Shown here piece after piece: positions 55,515-63,685 of a stretch of DNA of 64,000 bases. The notes beneath the pieces are model-generated. The model had not been told where the DNA came from. It saw only the letters and a list, made by a program, of their open reading frames with translations, and made no database searches. The stretch is from Acidisoma sp. L85 (lineage in GTDB: Bacteria > Pseudomonadota > Alphaproteobacteria > Acetobacterales > Acetobacteraceae). The stretch lies in assembly GCF_009765865.1 (NCBI RefSeq), contig NZ_LMUQ01000026.1, positions 185,968 to 249,967 on the forward strand, read 5' to 3'. Both the position numbers and the translations under genes were made by a program. Every line of letters begins with the position of its first letter. The first letter of the stretch is position 1.

Positions 55515-56413
55515 CCCAAGATCATGGTGCCGACGCCGCCCTCGGTGAAGAGTTCAAGCAAGCAAGCGTGTTCGACGCGGCCATCGAGAATCGTGGCACC
55601 GCGCACCCCGCCGCGCACGGCCGCGATGCAGTTCTCGACCTTCGGGATCATGCCGCCGCTGATCATGCCGCTCGCGATTCCCGCCTCCACCTGCGCCACC
55701 GTCAGCTCTGGCAGCAGTTCCCGATTCTCGTCCAGCACGCCGGGGACATCCGTCAGCATCAACAACCGGTGTGCCGAGAGAGCGGCGGCGATCGCGCTGG
55801 CGGCGGTGTCGGCGTTGATGTTGTAGGTCAGCCCGTCATCCCCCAGGCCCACAGGCGCGATGACCGGCACCAGACCGGCGCCGGTCAGCGCGTGGATGAC
55901 GCGGATGTCGATATGCACCGGCTCGCCGACGAAGCCGAGGTCCAGGGCACGCTCGATATGGCTATCGGGATCGCGCTTCACCCGGGTCAGCTTGCGCGCC
56001 CGTATGAGGCCGCCATCCTTGCCGCAGATGCCAACCGCGAGCGCCCCCGCCTGGGTAATCAGCGACGAAACCTGTTTGTTGACGGTGCCGGCGAGAACCA
56101 TCTCGACGACCTCGACCATCGCGGCGTCGGTCACGCGGAGTCCGTCCACGAAGGTCGATTGGATCGCCAGCCGCTTAAGCATCGCGTTGATCTGCGGGCC
56201 GCCGCCATGAACCACGACGGGGTTGATGCCGACCTGCTTCAGCGCCGCGATGTCACGCCCGAAGCCGGCGGCAAGGCTCTCATCGCCCATCGCATGGCCG
56301 CCGTATTTCACGACGATCGTGGCACCGGCATAACGGCGGAGATAGGGAAGTGCGCGCGATACGGTGGAGGCCTGTTCGGCCGCAATCCGATAACGCTCAG
56401 CCGCATTGGTCAT
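55511..56413 (-). CDS. argB: Acetylglutamate kinase
   Basis: A ~300-residue amino-acid kinase that phosphorylates N-acetylglutamate in arginine biosynthesis. [11 protein letters not shown] is the ATP/phosphate loop (residues ~31-41), [17 protein letters not shown] is the second glycine-rich motif, and [13 protein letters not shown] and [15 protein letters not shown] follow the family pattern. The longer N-terminal helix is typical of arginine-inhibitable hexameric ArgB. ATG 56413 is preceded by GGAGGG; TTG 56434 is an alternative. The 3' end overlaps the secreted unknown. Confidence 0.96.
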   Translation of the reverse strand: MTNAAERYRIAAEQASTVSRALPYLRRYAGATIVVKYGGHAMGDESLAAGFGRDIAALKQVGINPVVVHGGGPQINAMLKRLAIQSTFVDGLRVTDAAMVEVVEMVLAGTVNKQVSSLITQAGALAVGICGKDGGLIRARKLTRVKRDPDSHIERALDLGFVGEPVHIDIRVIHALTGAGLVPVIAPVGLGDDGLTYNINADTAASAIAAALSAHRLLMLTDVPGVLDENRELLPELTVAQVEAGIASGMISGGMIPKVENCIAAVRGGVRGATILDGRVEHACLLELFTEGGVGTMILG

Positions 56414-56552
56414 GCGCGCGAATCCCTCCGGCAATTGGCAGGTTTTCAGCTAGTGGTCTGGCTCGCGCGGCGGGTCAAGCCGTCAGCTTCAGTGCCTGCG
56501 AGGGTCCGGGCTAAGCGTGATGTCTTTGGTCTTAGCCGTGTGCATTTCACTG

Positions 56553-56651
56553 CGTCTGCTCCGCGAAGGCAGAGCATCCACGCCTTACTTGCGTGACGAC
56601 GGGAGGCGTGGATGGCACGGGGTGCCCCGCACGCCTTCGCGTGCCATGACG
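56553..56651. repeat. Dispersed palindromic element, copy 5
   Basis: 99 bp. Left end CGTCTG (one change), left hairpin GCTCCGC-GAAG-GCAGAGC, central stem ATCCACGCCTT/AGGCGTGGAT, right hairpin enlarged by about 14 bases inside the GGCAC...GTGCC stem, end CATGACG. It lies between engB and argB, which run in the same direction. Confidence 0.85.
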
Positions 56652-56700
56652 GATCCTTTGGGTCGCGGTTCAATAATAAATCACCACGTCTCAGGCCCGC

Positions 56701-57411
56701 CTAAGCCAGCAGCGCCGCGAAGGCGGCGCGAGCCTCCGGGATGCCGTCGCCGCTGCGGGCGCTGGTTACCAGCACCTCGGGAAAGCCTGCCGGATGGCTG
56801 CGGGCCATCGCCTCCAGGCTAGCCAGCTTGCGGGCCAGCGCGGGAGGCTTCAGCCCGTCGGCCTTGGTGAGGACGAGCTGGAAAGTAACCGCGGCTTTGT
56901 CGAGCAGATCCATCACCGCCGTGTCGGAGGGCTTCAGCTCGATCCGCGCATCCATCAGCAAGGCGATGCGGCGGAGGTTCGGGCGGCCGCGCAGGTAGTC
57001 GAACATGAGACCCTGCCAATCCTCCTTCACCGCCTTCTCGGCCTGGGCATAGCCGTAGCCTGGCATGTCCACGAGGGTCATGCGCCCGCCAAGATCGAAG
57101 AAATTGAGCTGGCGCGTGCGGCCGGGCGTGTTGGAGGCGCGGGCAAGCGCATGCTGGCCGGTCAGCGCATTGATCAGCGATGACTTCCCAACATTGGAGC
57201 GGCCGGCGAAGGCCAGCTCGATGCTGCGCGGTGCCGGCAGTTGCTCCAGCCGCTGGGCCGCGAAAAAGAAGGTGCAGGGCGCGGCGAACAGCAGGCGCCC
57301 CGCCTCGATCTGGTCGGCGTCGGGCGGCTTGTGGCCGATCGGCGCCGGGGTGCCGGGCTCCTCCTCCAGCTCGTCCCAGTCGGGCTCGGGCTCAGGCACC
57401 GGAACGGACAC
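56701..57411 (-). CDS. engB: Ribosome biogenesis GTPase EngB (YihA/YsxC)
   Basis: A 236-residue GTPase for late 50S assembly. G1 is GRSNVGKSSLIN, G3 DMPGYGYA, G4 LTKADGLK and G5 VTSARSGDG. The N-terminal ~45 acidic, proline-rich residues are typical of alphaproteobacterial EngB. It overlaps the 3' end of yidC by 20 bp, so it is translated in the rpmH-yidC operon. Confidence 0.95.
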   Translation of the reverse strand: MSVPVPEPEPDWDELEEEPGTPAPIGHKPPDADQIEAGRLLFAAPCTFFFAAQRLEQLPAPRSIELAFAGRSNVGKSSLINALTGQHALARASNTPGRTRQLNFFDLGGRMTLVDMPGYGYAQAEKAVKEDWQGLMFDYLRGRPNLRRIALLMDARIELKPSDTAVMDLLDKAAVTFQLVLTKADGLKPPALARKLASLEAMARSHPAGFPEVLVTSARSGDGIPEARAAFAALLA

Positions 57412-59176
57412 GCGGACGATCGGTCCGGGCGATACGCGGCTTGGCGAGGCGGGTGCGGCGCATGATGAACCACTGCTGTGCGACGGAGAGCAGGTTGTTC
57501 CAGCTCCAATAGATCACCAGCCCGGCCGGGAACCGCGCCAGCATGAAGGTGAAGATGATCGGCATGAACTGGAACAGCCGCGCCTGGGTCGGGTCGGGCG
57601 GCGGCGGGTTGAGCCGCTGCTGCAGCGCCATCGTGCAGCCCATGATGAGCGGCCAGACGCCAAGATGCAGGAACGGGGCGATGGCCGTCGGATCCCAGGG
57701 GATCAGACCGAAGAGGGTGAAGATATTGGTGGGATCGGTCGCCGACAGATCGTGGATCCAGCCATAGAATGGCGCGTGCCGCATCTCGATGGTCACGAAG
57801 ATGACCTTGTAGAGGCAGAAGAACACCGGGATCTGGATCACCATCGGCAAGCAGCCCGAGGCCGGATTGACCTTCTCGGCGCGATAAAGCGCCATGATCT
57901 CGGACTGCTGCTTCGCCGGGTCATCCTTGAAGCGGGCTCGCACCTCGGTCATTTTCGGTGCGAGGAGCTTCATTTTGCTCATCGACTTGTAGGATTTGTT
58001 GGCGAGCGGGAAGAACAACAGTTTCACCGCGACCGTGAAGACCAGGATCGCCAGACCGAAGTTGCCGAGCACGCGGTTGAGGTAGTCGAGCGCGAAGAAG
58101 ATCGGCTTGGTCAGGAAGTAGAACATCCCGAAATCGACGGCCTTGTCGAAGCTCGGGATATTGAACTCGCTCTCATAGCGATCGAGCAGGCTCACCACCT
58201 TGGCGCCGGCAAAGGCATGGGTCTGGGTGGATGTCGTGCCGCCGGGGGCGACGACCTGCGCCGTATTGGCGATGAAGTCGGTCTGGAAGCCGGTCGTGCC
58301 GTTGATCTGCATCTCCCGCACATCGGCGGTCGCGCTGAGGCGCTGATCGGGGACGAGGGCGGTCAGCCAGTATTTGTCGGTGATGCCAAGCCAGCCGCCG
58401 TCGCTGCTCTCGGTATAGCCGATGCCATCCTGATGGGCGCCGTCGCTCTTGATCGACTTGTAGCTGAACTCGTGCAGCGTGCCTTTGAAGACGCCGACCG
58501 GACCCTCATGCAGAAGATAGAAACCTGCGGTCGTCGGCGTGTAGTCTCGGCGGATGCGGGACCAGGGATAGAGCGAGACCGGCTGCTTGCCGCTATTCGT
58601 GACCTGCTGGTCAACCGTGAACATGTAATGCGGATCGATCGCGATCACGATCGAGAAGGTGAGGCCCTGGCCGTTATCCCAATGCAGGGTAACCGGGTGG
58701 GCCGTGTCGAGGTTCGGCGCAGATGCCGTCCAGAGCGTGTTCGAGTCGGGCAGCTTCAGTGGCGCGCCGTCGATCGTGGCGCCGGGTGCGCCGGTCCAGC
58801 CGAACTGCAGGTAGTAGGGCTGCGGCTGGGTAGCCGGCTCGAGCAGCCGGACCAGCGGCGATTTCGGATCGACCGTCTCGTGATAGTCGCTCAGCACGAG
58901 GTCATCGAGCGTGGCGCCACGCAGGCTGAGGCTGCCATCGACGCGCTCGGCATGGATCGTGACGCGCGGCGCGGCGGCGGTGGCGGCCGCCGAGGTTGCC
59001 GTACCGATGCCGGGCTGCGCGCCCGCTCCCGGAGTCGTATTGCCGGTGGAGGCAGGCGCCGTGGTTTGCGCCAATTCGGGCGGTGGCTGAGGTAGATGCG
59101 GGCGCACCAGGAACTCGAACCCGAGCAGGATCGCGACCGAGATGGCGATCGCGATAATGAGGCGCTTCTGATCCAT
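57392..59176 (-). CDS. yidC: Membrane protein insertase YidC
   Basis: A ~594-residue inner-membrane insertase. MDQKRLIIAIAISVAILLGF is TM1; a long periplasmic beta domain (residues ~50-340) follows; the conserved insertase core starts at FYFLTKPIFFALDYL and includes NASGCLPMVIQIPVFFCLYK-like PASGCLPMVIQIPVFF with a positively charged groove Arg nearby (MHAR-type ALYRAEK), and ends with YWSWNNLLSVAQQW. The frame extends to 59245, but ATG 59176 is the family start. It follows yidD by 14 bp. Confidence 0.96.
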   Translation of the reverse strand: MDQKRLIIAIAISVAILLGFEFLVRPHLPQPPPELAQTTAPASTGNTTPGAGAQPGIGTATSAAATAAAPRVTIHAERVDGSLSLRGATLDDLVLSDYHETVDPKSPLVRLLEPATQPQPYYLQFGWTGAPGATIDGAPLKLPDSNTLWTASAPNLDTAHPVTLHWDNGQGLTFSIVIAIDPHYMFTVDQQVTNSGKQPVSLYPWSRIRRDYTPTTAGFYLLHEGPVGVFKGTLHEFSYKSIKSDGAHQDGIGYTESSDGGWLGITDKYWLTALVPDQRLSATADVREMQINGTTGFQTDFIANTAQVVAPGGTTSTQTHAFAGAKVVSLLDRYESEFNIPSFDKAVDFGMFYFLTKPIFFALDYLNRVLGNFGLAILVFTVAVKLLFFPLANKSYKSMSKMKLLAPKMTEVRARFKDDPAKQQSEIMALYRAEKVNPASGCLPMVIQIPVFFCLYKVIFVTIEMRHAPFYGWIHDLSATDPTNIFTLFGLIPWDPTAIAPFLHLGVWPLIMGCTMALQQRLNPPPPDPTQARLFQFMPIIFTFMLARFPAGLVIYWSWNNLLSVAQQWFIMRRTRLAKPRIARTDRPRVRSGA

Positions 59177-59190
59177 CAGCCGACAGGGTC

Positions 59191-59445
59191 CTAGGTTGAG
59201 CGCGAAGAGGCGGGAGGCACGGGGTCGCTCCCGCCGCCATGCCAAGGGTGGCAGCGCAGGATGCGGCGCCCCGCCAGATAGCCGCCGCGAATGGCGCCAT
59301 GGCTGCGGATCGCCTCCAGGGCATAGTCGCTGCAGCTCGGCGTGAAGCGGCAGTTATTGCCGAGGATCGGGCGCAGGGTCAGCTGATAGGCCTTAACCAG
59401 CCCTATCAGAAGCGCGCGGAGCAGCGTTGCCAAAAAGTCGTTCAT
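59191..59445 (-). CDS. yidD: Membrane protein insertion efficiency factor YidD
   Basis: An 84-residue peripheral inner-membrane protein. An amphipathic N-terminus (LLRALLIGLVKAYQLTLRP) precedes the conserved NCRFTPSCSDYALEAI (with its Cys pair) and GRRILRCHPWHGGGSDPVP. It helps YidC insert membrane proteins. It lies between rnpA and yidC, the normal order. Confidence 0.96.
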   Translation of the reverse strand: MNDFLATLLRALLIGLVKAYQLTLRPILGNNCRFTPSCSDYALEAIRSHGAIRGGYLAGRRILRCHPWHGGGSDPVPPASSRST

Positions 59446-59458
59446 TCACGGCCGCCGA

Positions 59459-59821
59459 TCATGACCGCTTGCCCCGCCGCGCTCTGGCGATGGCGGCATG
59501 GAGGTCATTCACCAGGTCTGGAAAGGGCCGTGCTGCGGTCTTGTCCCGGCCGATCACCACGAGGTCGAGGCCGCGATGGGCGTCCGCCTCCAGCGTCAGG
59601 CGTACGGCTTCGCGGAGGCGACGCTTGGTGCGATTCCGCACCACTGCGTTGCCGACCTTCTTGGTCACCGTAAAGCCGATACGAGGTGGCGCGTCGTCGC
59701 CACGCGAAAGAAGTTGCAACACAAGTCCGGGCATCGGCGCCTTGGCGCCGCGGCTCGCGACAGTGAGAAATTCCGCCCGGCGCTTAAGGCGCGCCGGCGG
59801 CGTCAACCGCGTCGGCGCCAT
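59459..59821 (-). CDS. rnpA: Ribonuclease P protein component
   Basis: A ~120-residue basic protein that assists the RNase P RNA in tRNA 5' maturation. LKRRAEFLTVASRG starts the fold, RIGFTVTKKVGNAVVRN and RTKRRLREAVRL contain the conserved RNR helix. The frame extends to 59941 across rpmH; ATG 59821 gives the expected N-terminus. It follows rpmH by 31 bp. Confidence 0.94.
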   Translation of the reverse strand: MAPTRLTPPARLKRRAEFLTVASRGAKAPMPGLVLQLLSRGDDAPPRIGFTVTKKVGNAVVRNRTKRRLREAVRLTLEADAHRGLDLVVIGRDKTAARPFPDLVNDLHAAIARARRGKRS

Positions 59822-59852
59822 GGCGACGTGCCCTTGCGATGTGCGGTCGGGC

Positions 59853-59987
59853 CTAGGCCGAGAGCTTCTGACGGCCCTTAGCGCGCCGATTGGCGAGCAC
59901 CTTGCGGCCACCCACCGTCGACATGCGGGCGCGAAAGCCATGCCGCCGCTTGCGGACGATCTTCGAGGGTTGATAGGTGCGCTTCAC
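59853..59987 (-). CDS. rpmH: 50S ribosomal protein L34
   Basis: A 44-residue ribosomal protein reading [20 protein letters not shown] and ending KGRQKLSA, an unmistakable L34. It begins with GTG at 59987, preceded by GGAGAG. It is the first gene of the rpmH-rnpA-yidD-yidC-engB operon. Confidence 0.97.
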   Translation of the reverse strand: MKRTYQPSKIVRKRRHGFRARMSTVGGRKVLANRRAKGRQKLSA

Positions 59988-60103
59988 GTTACTCTCCAGC
60001 TCTCTTTAACAACGCTTGGCCCCACCTCGCCGTCGAAGGGGGCCGCACGGTCATCCGCAGCAACGAAGGCGGCGCCCGTCACAGGCACCGTTTTCGGCGG
60101 CGG

Positions 60104-60133
60104 TGTATAGGGGCCGCCAGAAGCTCACGTCAA
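60104..60133 (-). promoter_or_regulatory. Sigma-70-type promoter of rpmH
   Basis: On the minus strand TTGACG (60128-60133) and TATACA (60104-60109) are separated by 18 bp. This near-consensus promoter would give a leader of about 110 nt before the rpmH GTG. Confidence 0.72.
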
Positions 60134-60150
60134 TGCCACGCGGATTTTTG

Positions 60151-60244
60151 GTTCCAGTTGGCACCGGCCCTAACCCCCACCCGGCCACCCATCAGCGTAC
60201 TGTCGGGGGTGGCCGGGCGGGGTGAGGGCGGTGCCGACTGGAAC
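60151..60244. repeat. 94-bp imperfect palindrome
   Basis: GTTCCAGT...ACTGGAAC ends enclose GGCACCGGCC/..GGCGGTGCC and CCCCCACCCGGCCACC/GGGGTGGCCGGGCGGGG arms around a ~15-nt centre. It can fold into one long hairpin. It lies in the divergent gap between rpmH and the patatin gene and is unrelated in sequence to the five-copy element. Confidence 0.8.
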
Positions 60245-60298
60245 TTGGATCCGCTAAGAAGTTGCCGCCGCCTCGTTGAAGGCTCACTTACCCCAGGA

Positions 60299-61282
60299 AT
60301 GACATTGAACGCGACTCCTTCAGACGCCCGGCAGGGCGGCATTGCTTTCGCTCTCCAGGGCGGCGCTGCGCATGGCGCCTTCGCCTGGGGCGTGATCGAC
60401 CGCCTGCTCGAACGCGATGTCGTGCCAACGCGGGTCTGCGGCGTTTCGGCGGGGGCGATGTTGGGCGCCGTGCTGGTACAGGGTCTGGCGCAGGGTGGAG
60501 CGGCTGGCGGCCGAGCAGCGATGCATCGCCTTTGGCAGGGTGTCGCCTCCGCCGGCGCCCTCAGCCCGATTCGCAGCTCGCCCTTGGAAAAGTGGCTCTA
60601 CGGCTGGGATCTGTCGAACAACATGGCCTGGGCCGGCCTCGAGACGACGATGCGGCTGTTCAGCCCGCATCAGCTCAACCCTCTTGGGCACAATCCGCTC
60701 CGCGCGCTTCTCGAGGAGCTGATTGACCCGGCGCTGCTGGAACATCCGGATGCACCGCGACTCCATGTCGGTGTGACCGACGTGGAGACCGGGGCGCCGG
60801 TGATCTTCGGCAATGACGCGATCACCGTCGACGTGCTGCTCGCCTCCGCCTGCCTGCCGCTGGTGTTCCCAGCGGTGGAGATCGATGGCCGCGCCTATTG
60901 GGACGGCGGCTACAGCGGCAATCCGCCGCTCCGCCCGCTGCTCAACCCGCTGCCCGACGAACTCTGGATCATCCGTGGCCAGCCCGAGCGGCGGCGCGGC
61001 GTGCCGAGGACCCCGGCCGAGATCATGAACCGGCTGAACGAGATCGCGTGCCACACGGTGCTGGAGACCGAACTCGCGGCCTTGCCGGCCGGCATCCTGC
61101 TGCGCTCAATCGACGCTGACCCTACGCTCGCGGAACTGCCGATTTCCAGTAAGTTCAACACCGAGTTCGACTTCCTGACGGAGCTTTTCACGGCTGGCCA
61201 GGCGGCGGCAGACGACGCCCTCGCGCAGCCGGCTGAGGCCACGCCGGAGCCACATATCGGCCAGCCCAACGCTTCTGCATGA
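60299..61282 (+). CDS. Patatin-like phospholipase
   Basis: A ~327-residue patatin/RssA-type lipid acyl hydrolase with a Ser-Asp dyad. Oxyanion loop LQGGAAHGAF (residues ~19-28), nucleophile Ser50 in GVSAGAM, and Asp in WDGGYSGNPP near residue 203. No signal peptide. Start ATG 60299 or TTG 60305 (with CAGGA at better spacing). The last bases overlap a histidine-kinase-like gene (ATGA), so the two are translationally coupled. Related to polyhydroxybutyrate-associated patatins or RssA; the substrate is unknown. Confidence 0.9.
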   Translation: MTLNATPSDARQGGIAFALQGGAAHGAFAWGVIDRLLERDVVPTRVCGVSAGAMLGAVLVQGLAQGGAAGGRAAMHRLWQGVASAGALSPIRSSPLEKWLYGWDLSNNMAWAGLETTMRLFSPHQLNPLGHNPLRALLEELIDPALLEHPDAPRLHVGVTDVETGAPVIFGNDAITVDVLLASACLPLVFPAVEIDGRAYWDGGYSGNPPLRPLLNPLPDELWIIRGQPERRRGVPRTPAEIMNRLNEIACHTVLETELAALPAGILLRSIDADPTLAELPISSKFNTEFDFLTELFTAGQAAADDALAQPAEATPEPHIGQPNASA

Positions 61283-62280
61283 GGAGGTCGGACGGCCTTC
61301 CTCGTCGGTTCTTCCTGCGGATCTTTATCGCCGCCGTCCTCGCTGAGGCCGTGACCCTTGCCCCCGCCACTGCTCTCTTGCCGATGGCGACCGGACCCAT
61401 ACTGGTGCTTTGCCTCATCGGTCTGGTTGCCGCCTTCGCCGTGGCCTCAGTCGCGGCGGTGCTGGCAAGGCGCTGGATCGCCACACCACTGGGACAGATC
61501 ACCGGGGCGCTAACCGCGACGCGCGAGGAGCTGGACGCGCTTTCGCTGGCCTCCGTGGAGGCCGACGAGGTCGCGGCGCTTACCGCTGCCATCCATCGCC
61601 ACGATCAGCGATTGCGCGACGCTCTCTGGCGGCAGAACCGGCTCGCCGAGCTTGGCGTCGCGGCGGCCAAAGTTCACCACGACCTTCGTAATCTGCTGAC
61701 CTCGGCGATGCTGGTTGCCGACCGGCTGCAGGAGTCGGAGGACAAGGCCGTGAGCCGAGCGGGGGGCAGGCTGGTAAGTGCGGTGGAACGATCGACCGCG
61801 ATGCTGCAGTCGGCGTCCGACTTCGCCGGAGAGGCGCGCCCTGCCCTCACCCCGTCGCGTTTTCGATTGGCCGAGCTGGTGGACGAGATTGCACTCAACC
61901 TCGGGGAAACGCACCGCTCGCTGTCGGTGGAGAACCGCGCCCCGGCCGAGCTGGAGGTCGAAGCGGATCGTGCTCACCTCGACCGCGCCTTTGCCCATGT
62001 CCTGCGCGTGGCAGCGGATGCCCAGGCAAAGGTCGCCGTGGTCGAGGCACGTACGGAAGCCCGCAGGATCGTCATTTTCGTGACCGACGACGGCACCGAG
62101 TTCGCACCGGCCATGCGGGACGATGCGTTCCGCGCCTTCTCCGGCTGCTATCGCTACGGGAGCACGGGTCTTGGCCTGGTCATCGCCCGGGACGTGATGC
62201 TTGCCCATGGCGGCGACATCACGCTCGCACCGGAGATGCCCGAGGGCCGCACCCGCATCGTGCTGACCCTGCCGGCTTAG
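61279..62280 (+). CDS. Histidine-kinase-like protein with divergent ATPase motifs
   Basis: A 333-residue membrane protein. TM helices at about residues 13-33 and 40-63 are followed by a HAMP-like linker, then the H-box KVHHDLRNLL (His134). The catalytic domain is shorter than usual: the N-box asparagine is not evident (DRAFAHVLRVAADA), and the D-box reads TDDGTEFAP instead of DxGxGI, while GSTGLGLVIARDVMLAHGGD keeps G2. It may have low kinase activity or act as a phosphatase. No response regulator is adjacent; it overlaps the patatin gene. Confidence 0.82.
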   Translation: MRRSDGLPRRFFLRIFIAAVLAEAVTLAPATALLPMATGPILVLCLIGLVAAFAVASVAAVLARRWIATPLGQITGALTATREELDALSLASVEADEVAALTAAIHRHDQRLRDALWRQNRLAELGVAAAKVHHDLRNLLTSAMLVADRLQESEDKAVSRAGGRLVSAVERSTAMLQSASDFAGEARPALTPSRFRLAELVDEIALNLGETHRSLSVENRAPAELEVEADRAHLDRAFAHVLRVAADAQAKVAVVEARTEARRIVIFVTDDGTEFAPAMRDDAFRAFSGCYRYGSTGLGLVIARDVMLAHGGDITLAPEMPEGRTRIVLTLPA

Positions 62281-62292
62281 GCGGCGACTCCG

Positions 62293-63519
62293 CTAGGCCA
62301 ATCGCTCGGCCTCCCGCGCCTCGTTGCCGAGTTTGACGTGCCGGTTCTCCACCCCGAAGCCGACAAGCAGGGCGATCACCACCGCGACGGTGCCCGCCAC
62401 CCCGGCCAGCGCCCAGCTGTAATTGTGGCCGTTCCGGGCACCGATCGCCGTTTGCAAGGTCGCGTTATACGAGGCGAGGAAATTGCCGAGCTGGTAGACG
62501 ACGCCCGGGAAGGTTCCGCGAATTTCGCCCGGTGACAGCTCGTTTAGATGCGCTGGGATGATGCCCCAGGCGCCCTGCACCATGAACTGCATGAGGAAGG
62601 CGCCGAGGCCGAGCACCCAAGGCGACGAAGCGAAGGCCCAGAGCGGAATGACGAGCAGAGAGAGCAGCGACGCGATGACCATGGCGCGGCGCCGGCCGAT
62701 ATGCTGAGAGACCGCGCCAAAGGACAGCCCGCCGAGGATCGCGCCGATATTATAGGTCAAGGCGATCATCGTGATGGTGCCGTGGCTGAAGCCATGCTGC
62801 GCCTTCAGGAAAGCCTTGGGGTAGATGTCCTGCGTGCCGTGGCTGAAGAAGTTGAAGGCGGTCATCAGGATCACCGCGTAGATCGTGAGACCGATGTGGC
62901 GGCGCAGGACCTCGGTGATCTTGACCTTCGGCTTCTCCTGGATGCGTTCCCAATCCGGGCTCTCGGGAACGTTGCGGCGGATATAGAGCACCAGCAGCGC
63001 CGGCAGCGCGCCCACGATGAACAGGCCACGCCAGCCGACATAAGGTCCGAGAATGCCGTAGGCGAGCGTCGCCAGCAGATAGCCGCTGGGATATCCCGCC
63101 TGTAGCAGGCCGGAGACCCAGCCACGCCAGCGCGCCGGAATCGTCTCCATCGTCAGCGAGGAGCCGACGCCCCACTCGCCGCCCATGGCGATGCCAAAAA
63201 GGGCGCGCAGAAACATGAAGGCGAGCAGCGTCGGCGCGAGACCCGACAGCAGCTCCAGCCCGGAGAAGCAGAGAATATTGATCATCATGACCGGCCGCCG
63301 CCCATACCGGTCCGCGAGACGGCCAAAGATGAAGGCGCCGACGGCGCGCATCGCAAGCGTCAGAGTGATGGCGAGGCTGGCCGTGGTCAGCCCAACTCCG
63401 AAGGTCCGCGCAACGTCGTCGAAGACGAAAATCATGATGAAGTAATCGAAGGCGTCGAGGGTCCAGCCGAGGTAGGAGGCGACGACGACCCGGCGTGCAT
63501 TTCCAATGTCTTGCATCAA
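62293..63519 (-). CDS. MFS transporter (SHS/sialate-lactate type)
   Basis: A 408-residue major-facilitator permease with 12 helices. YLGWTLDAFDYFIMIFV is the TM1 signature of the sialate:H+/lactate subgroup; GRLADRYGRRPVMM is the MFS loop 2-3 motif; RALFGIAMGGEWGVGSSL follows in TM4. Monocarboxylate import by proton symport is the best guess. It converges with the kinase-like gene 12 bp away. Confidence 0.88.
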   Translation of the reverse strand: MMQDIGNARRVVVASYLGWTLDAFDYFIMIFVFDDVARTFGVGLTTASLAITLTLAMRAVGAFIFGRLADRYGRRPVMMINILCFSGLELLSGLAPTLLAFMFLRALFGIAMGGEWGVGSSLTMETIPARWRGWVSGLLQAGYPSGYLLATLAYGILGPYVGWRGLFIVGALPALLVLYIRRNVPESPDWERIQEKPKVKITEVLRRHIGLTIYAVILMTAFNFFSHGTQDIYPKAFLKAQHGFSHGTITMIALTYNIGAILGGLSFGAVSQHIGRRRAMVIASLLSLLVIPLWAFASSPWVLGLGAFLMQFMVQGAWGIIPAHLNELSPGEIRGTFPGVVYQLGNFLASYNATLQTAIGARNGHNYSWALAGVAGTVAVVIALLVGFGVENRHVKLGNEAREAERLA

Positions 63520-63685
63520 CCACCCCTTCCGCGGCCGCAGCTTCGATCGCTACGCCTTTGCCGAGGGCAATCCTGTCAGTTTCGTCATGAACTGCCAACC
63601 CGGCGCCGGCCGGCAGAAAACTCTGTCGTTGAGTTTTTTGGTAATATTCCCGTAACCTTCCTCATCATTTCGTGAAAGGCTGCGC

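Noticed and set aside
57065-59095. 676-codon open frame on the plus strand
   Set aside because: It is antisense to engB and yidC, has no ribosome-binding site and its translation is low-complexity Arg/Glu/His-rich, the usual mirror of a G+C-rich gene.
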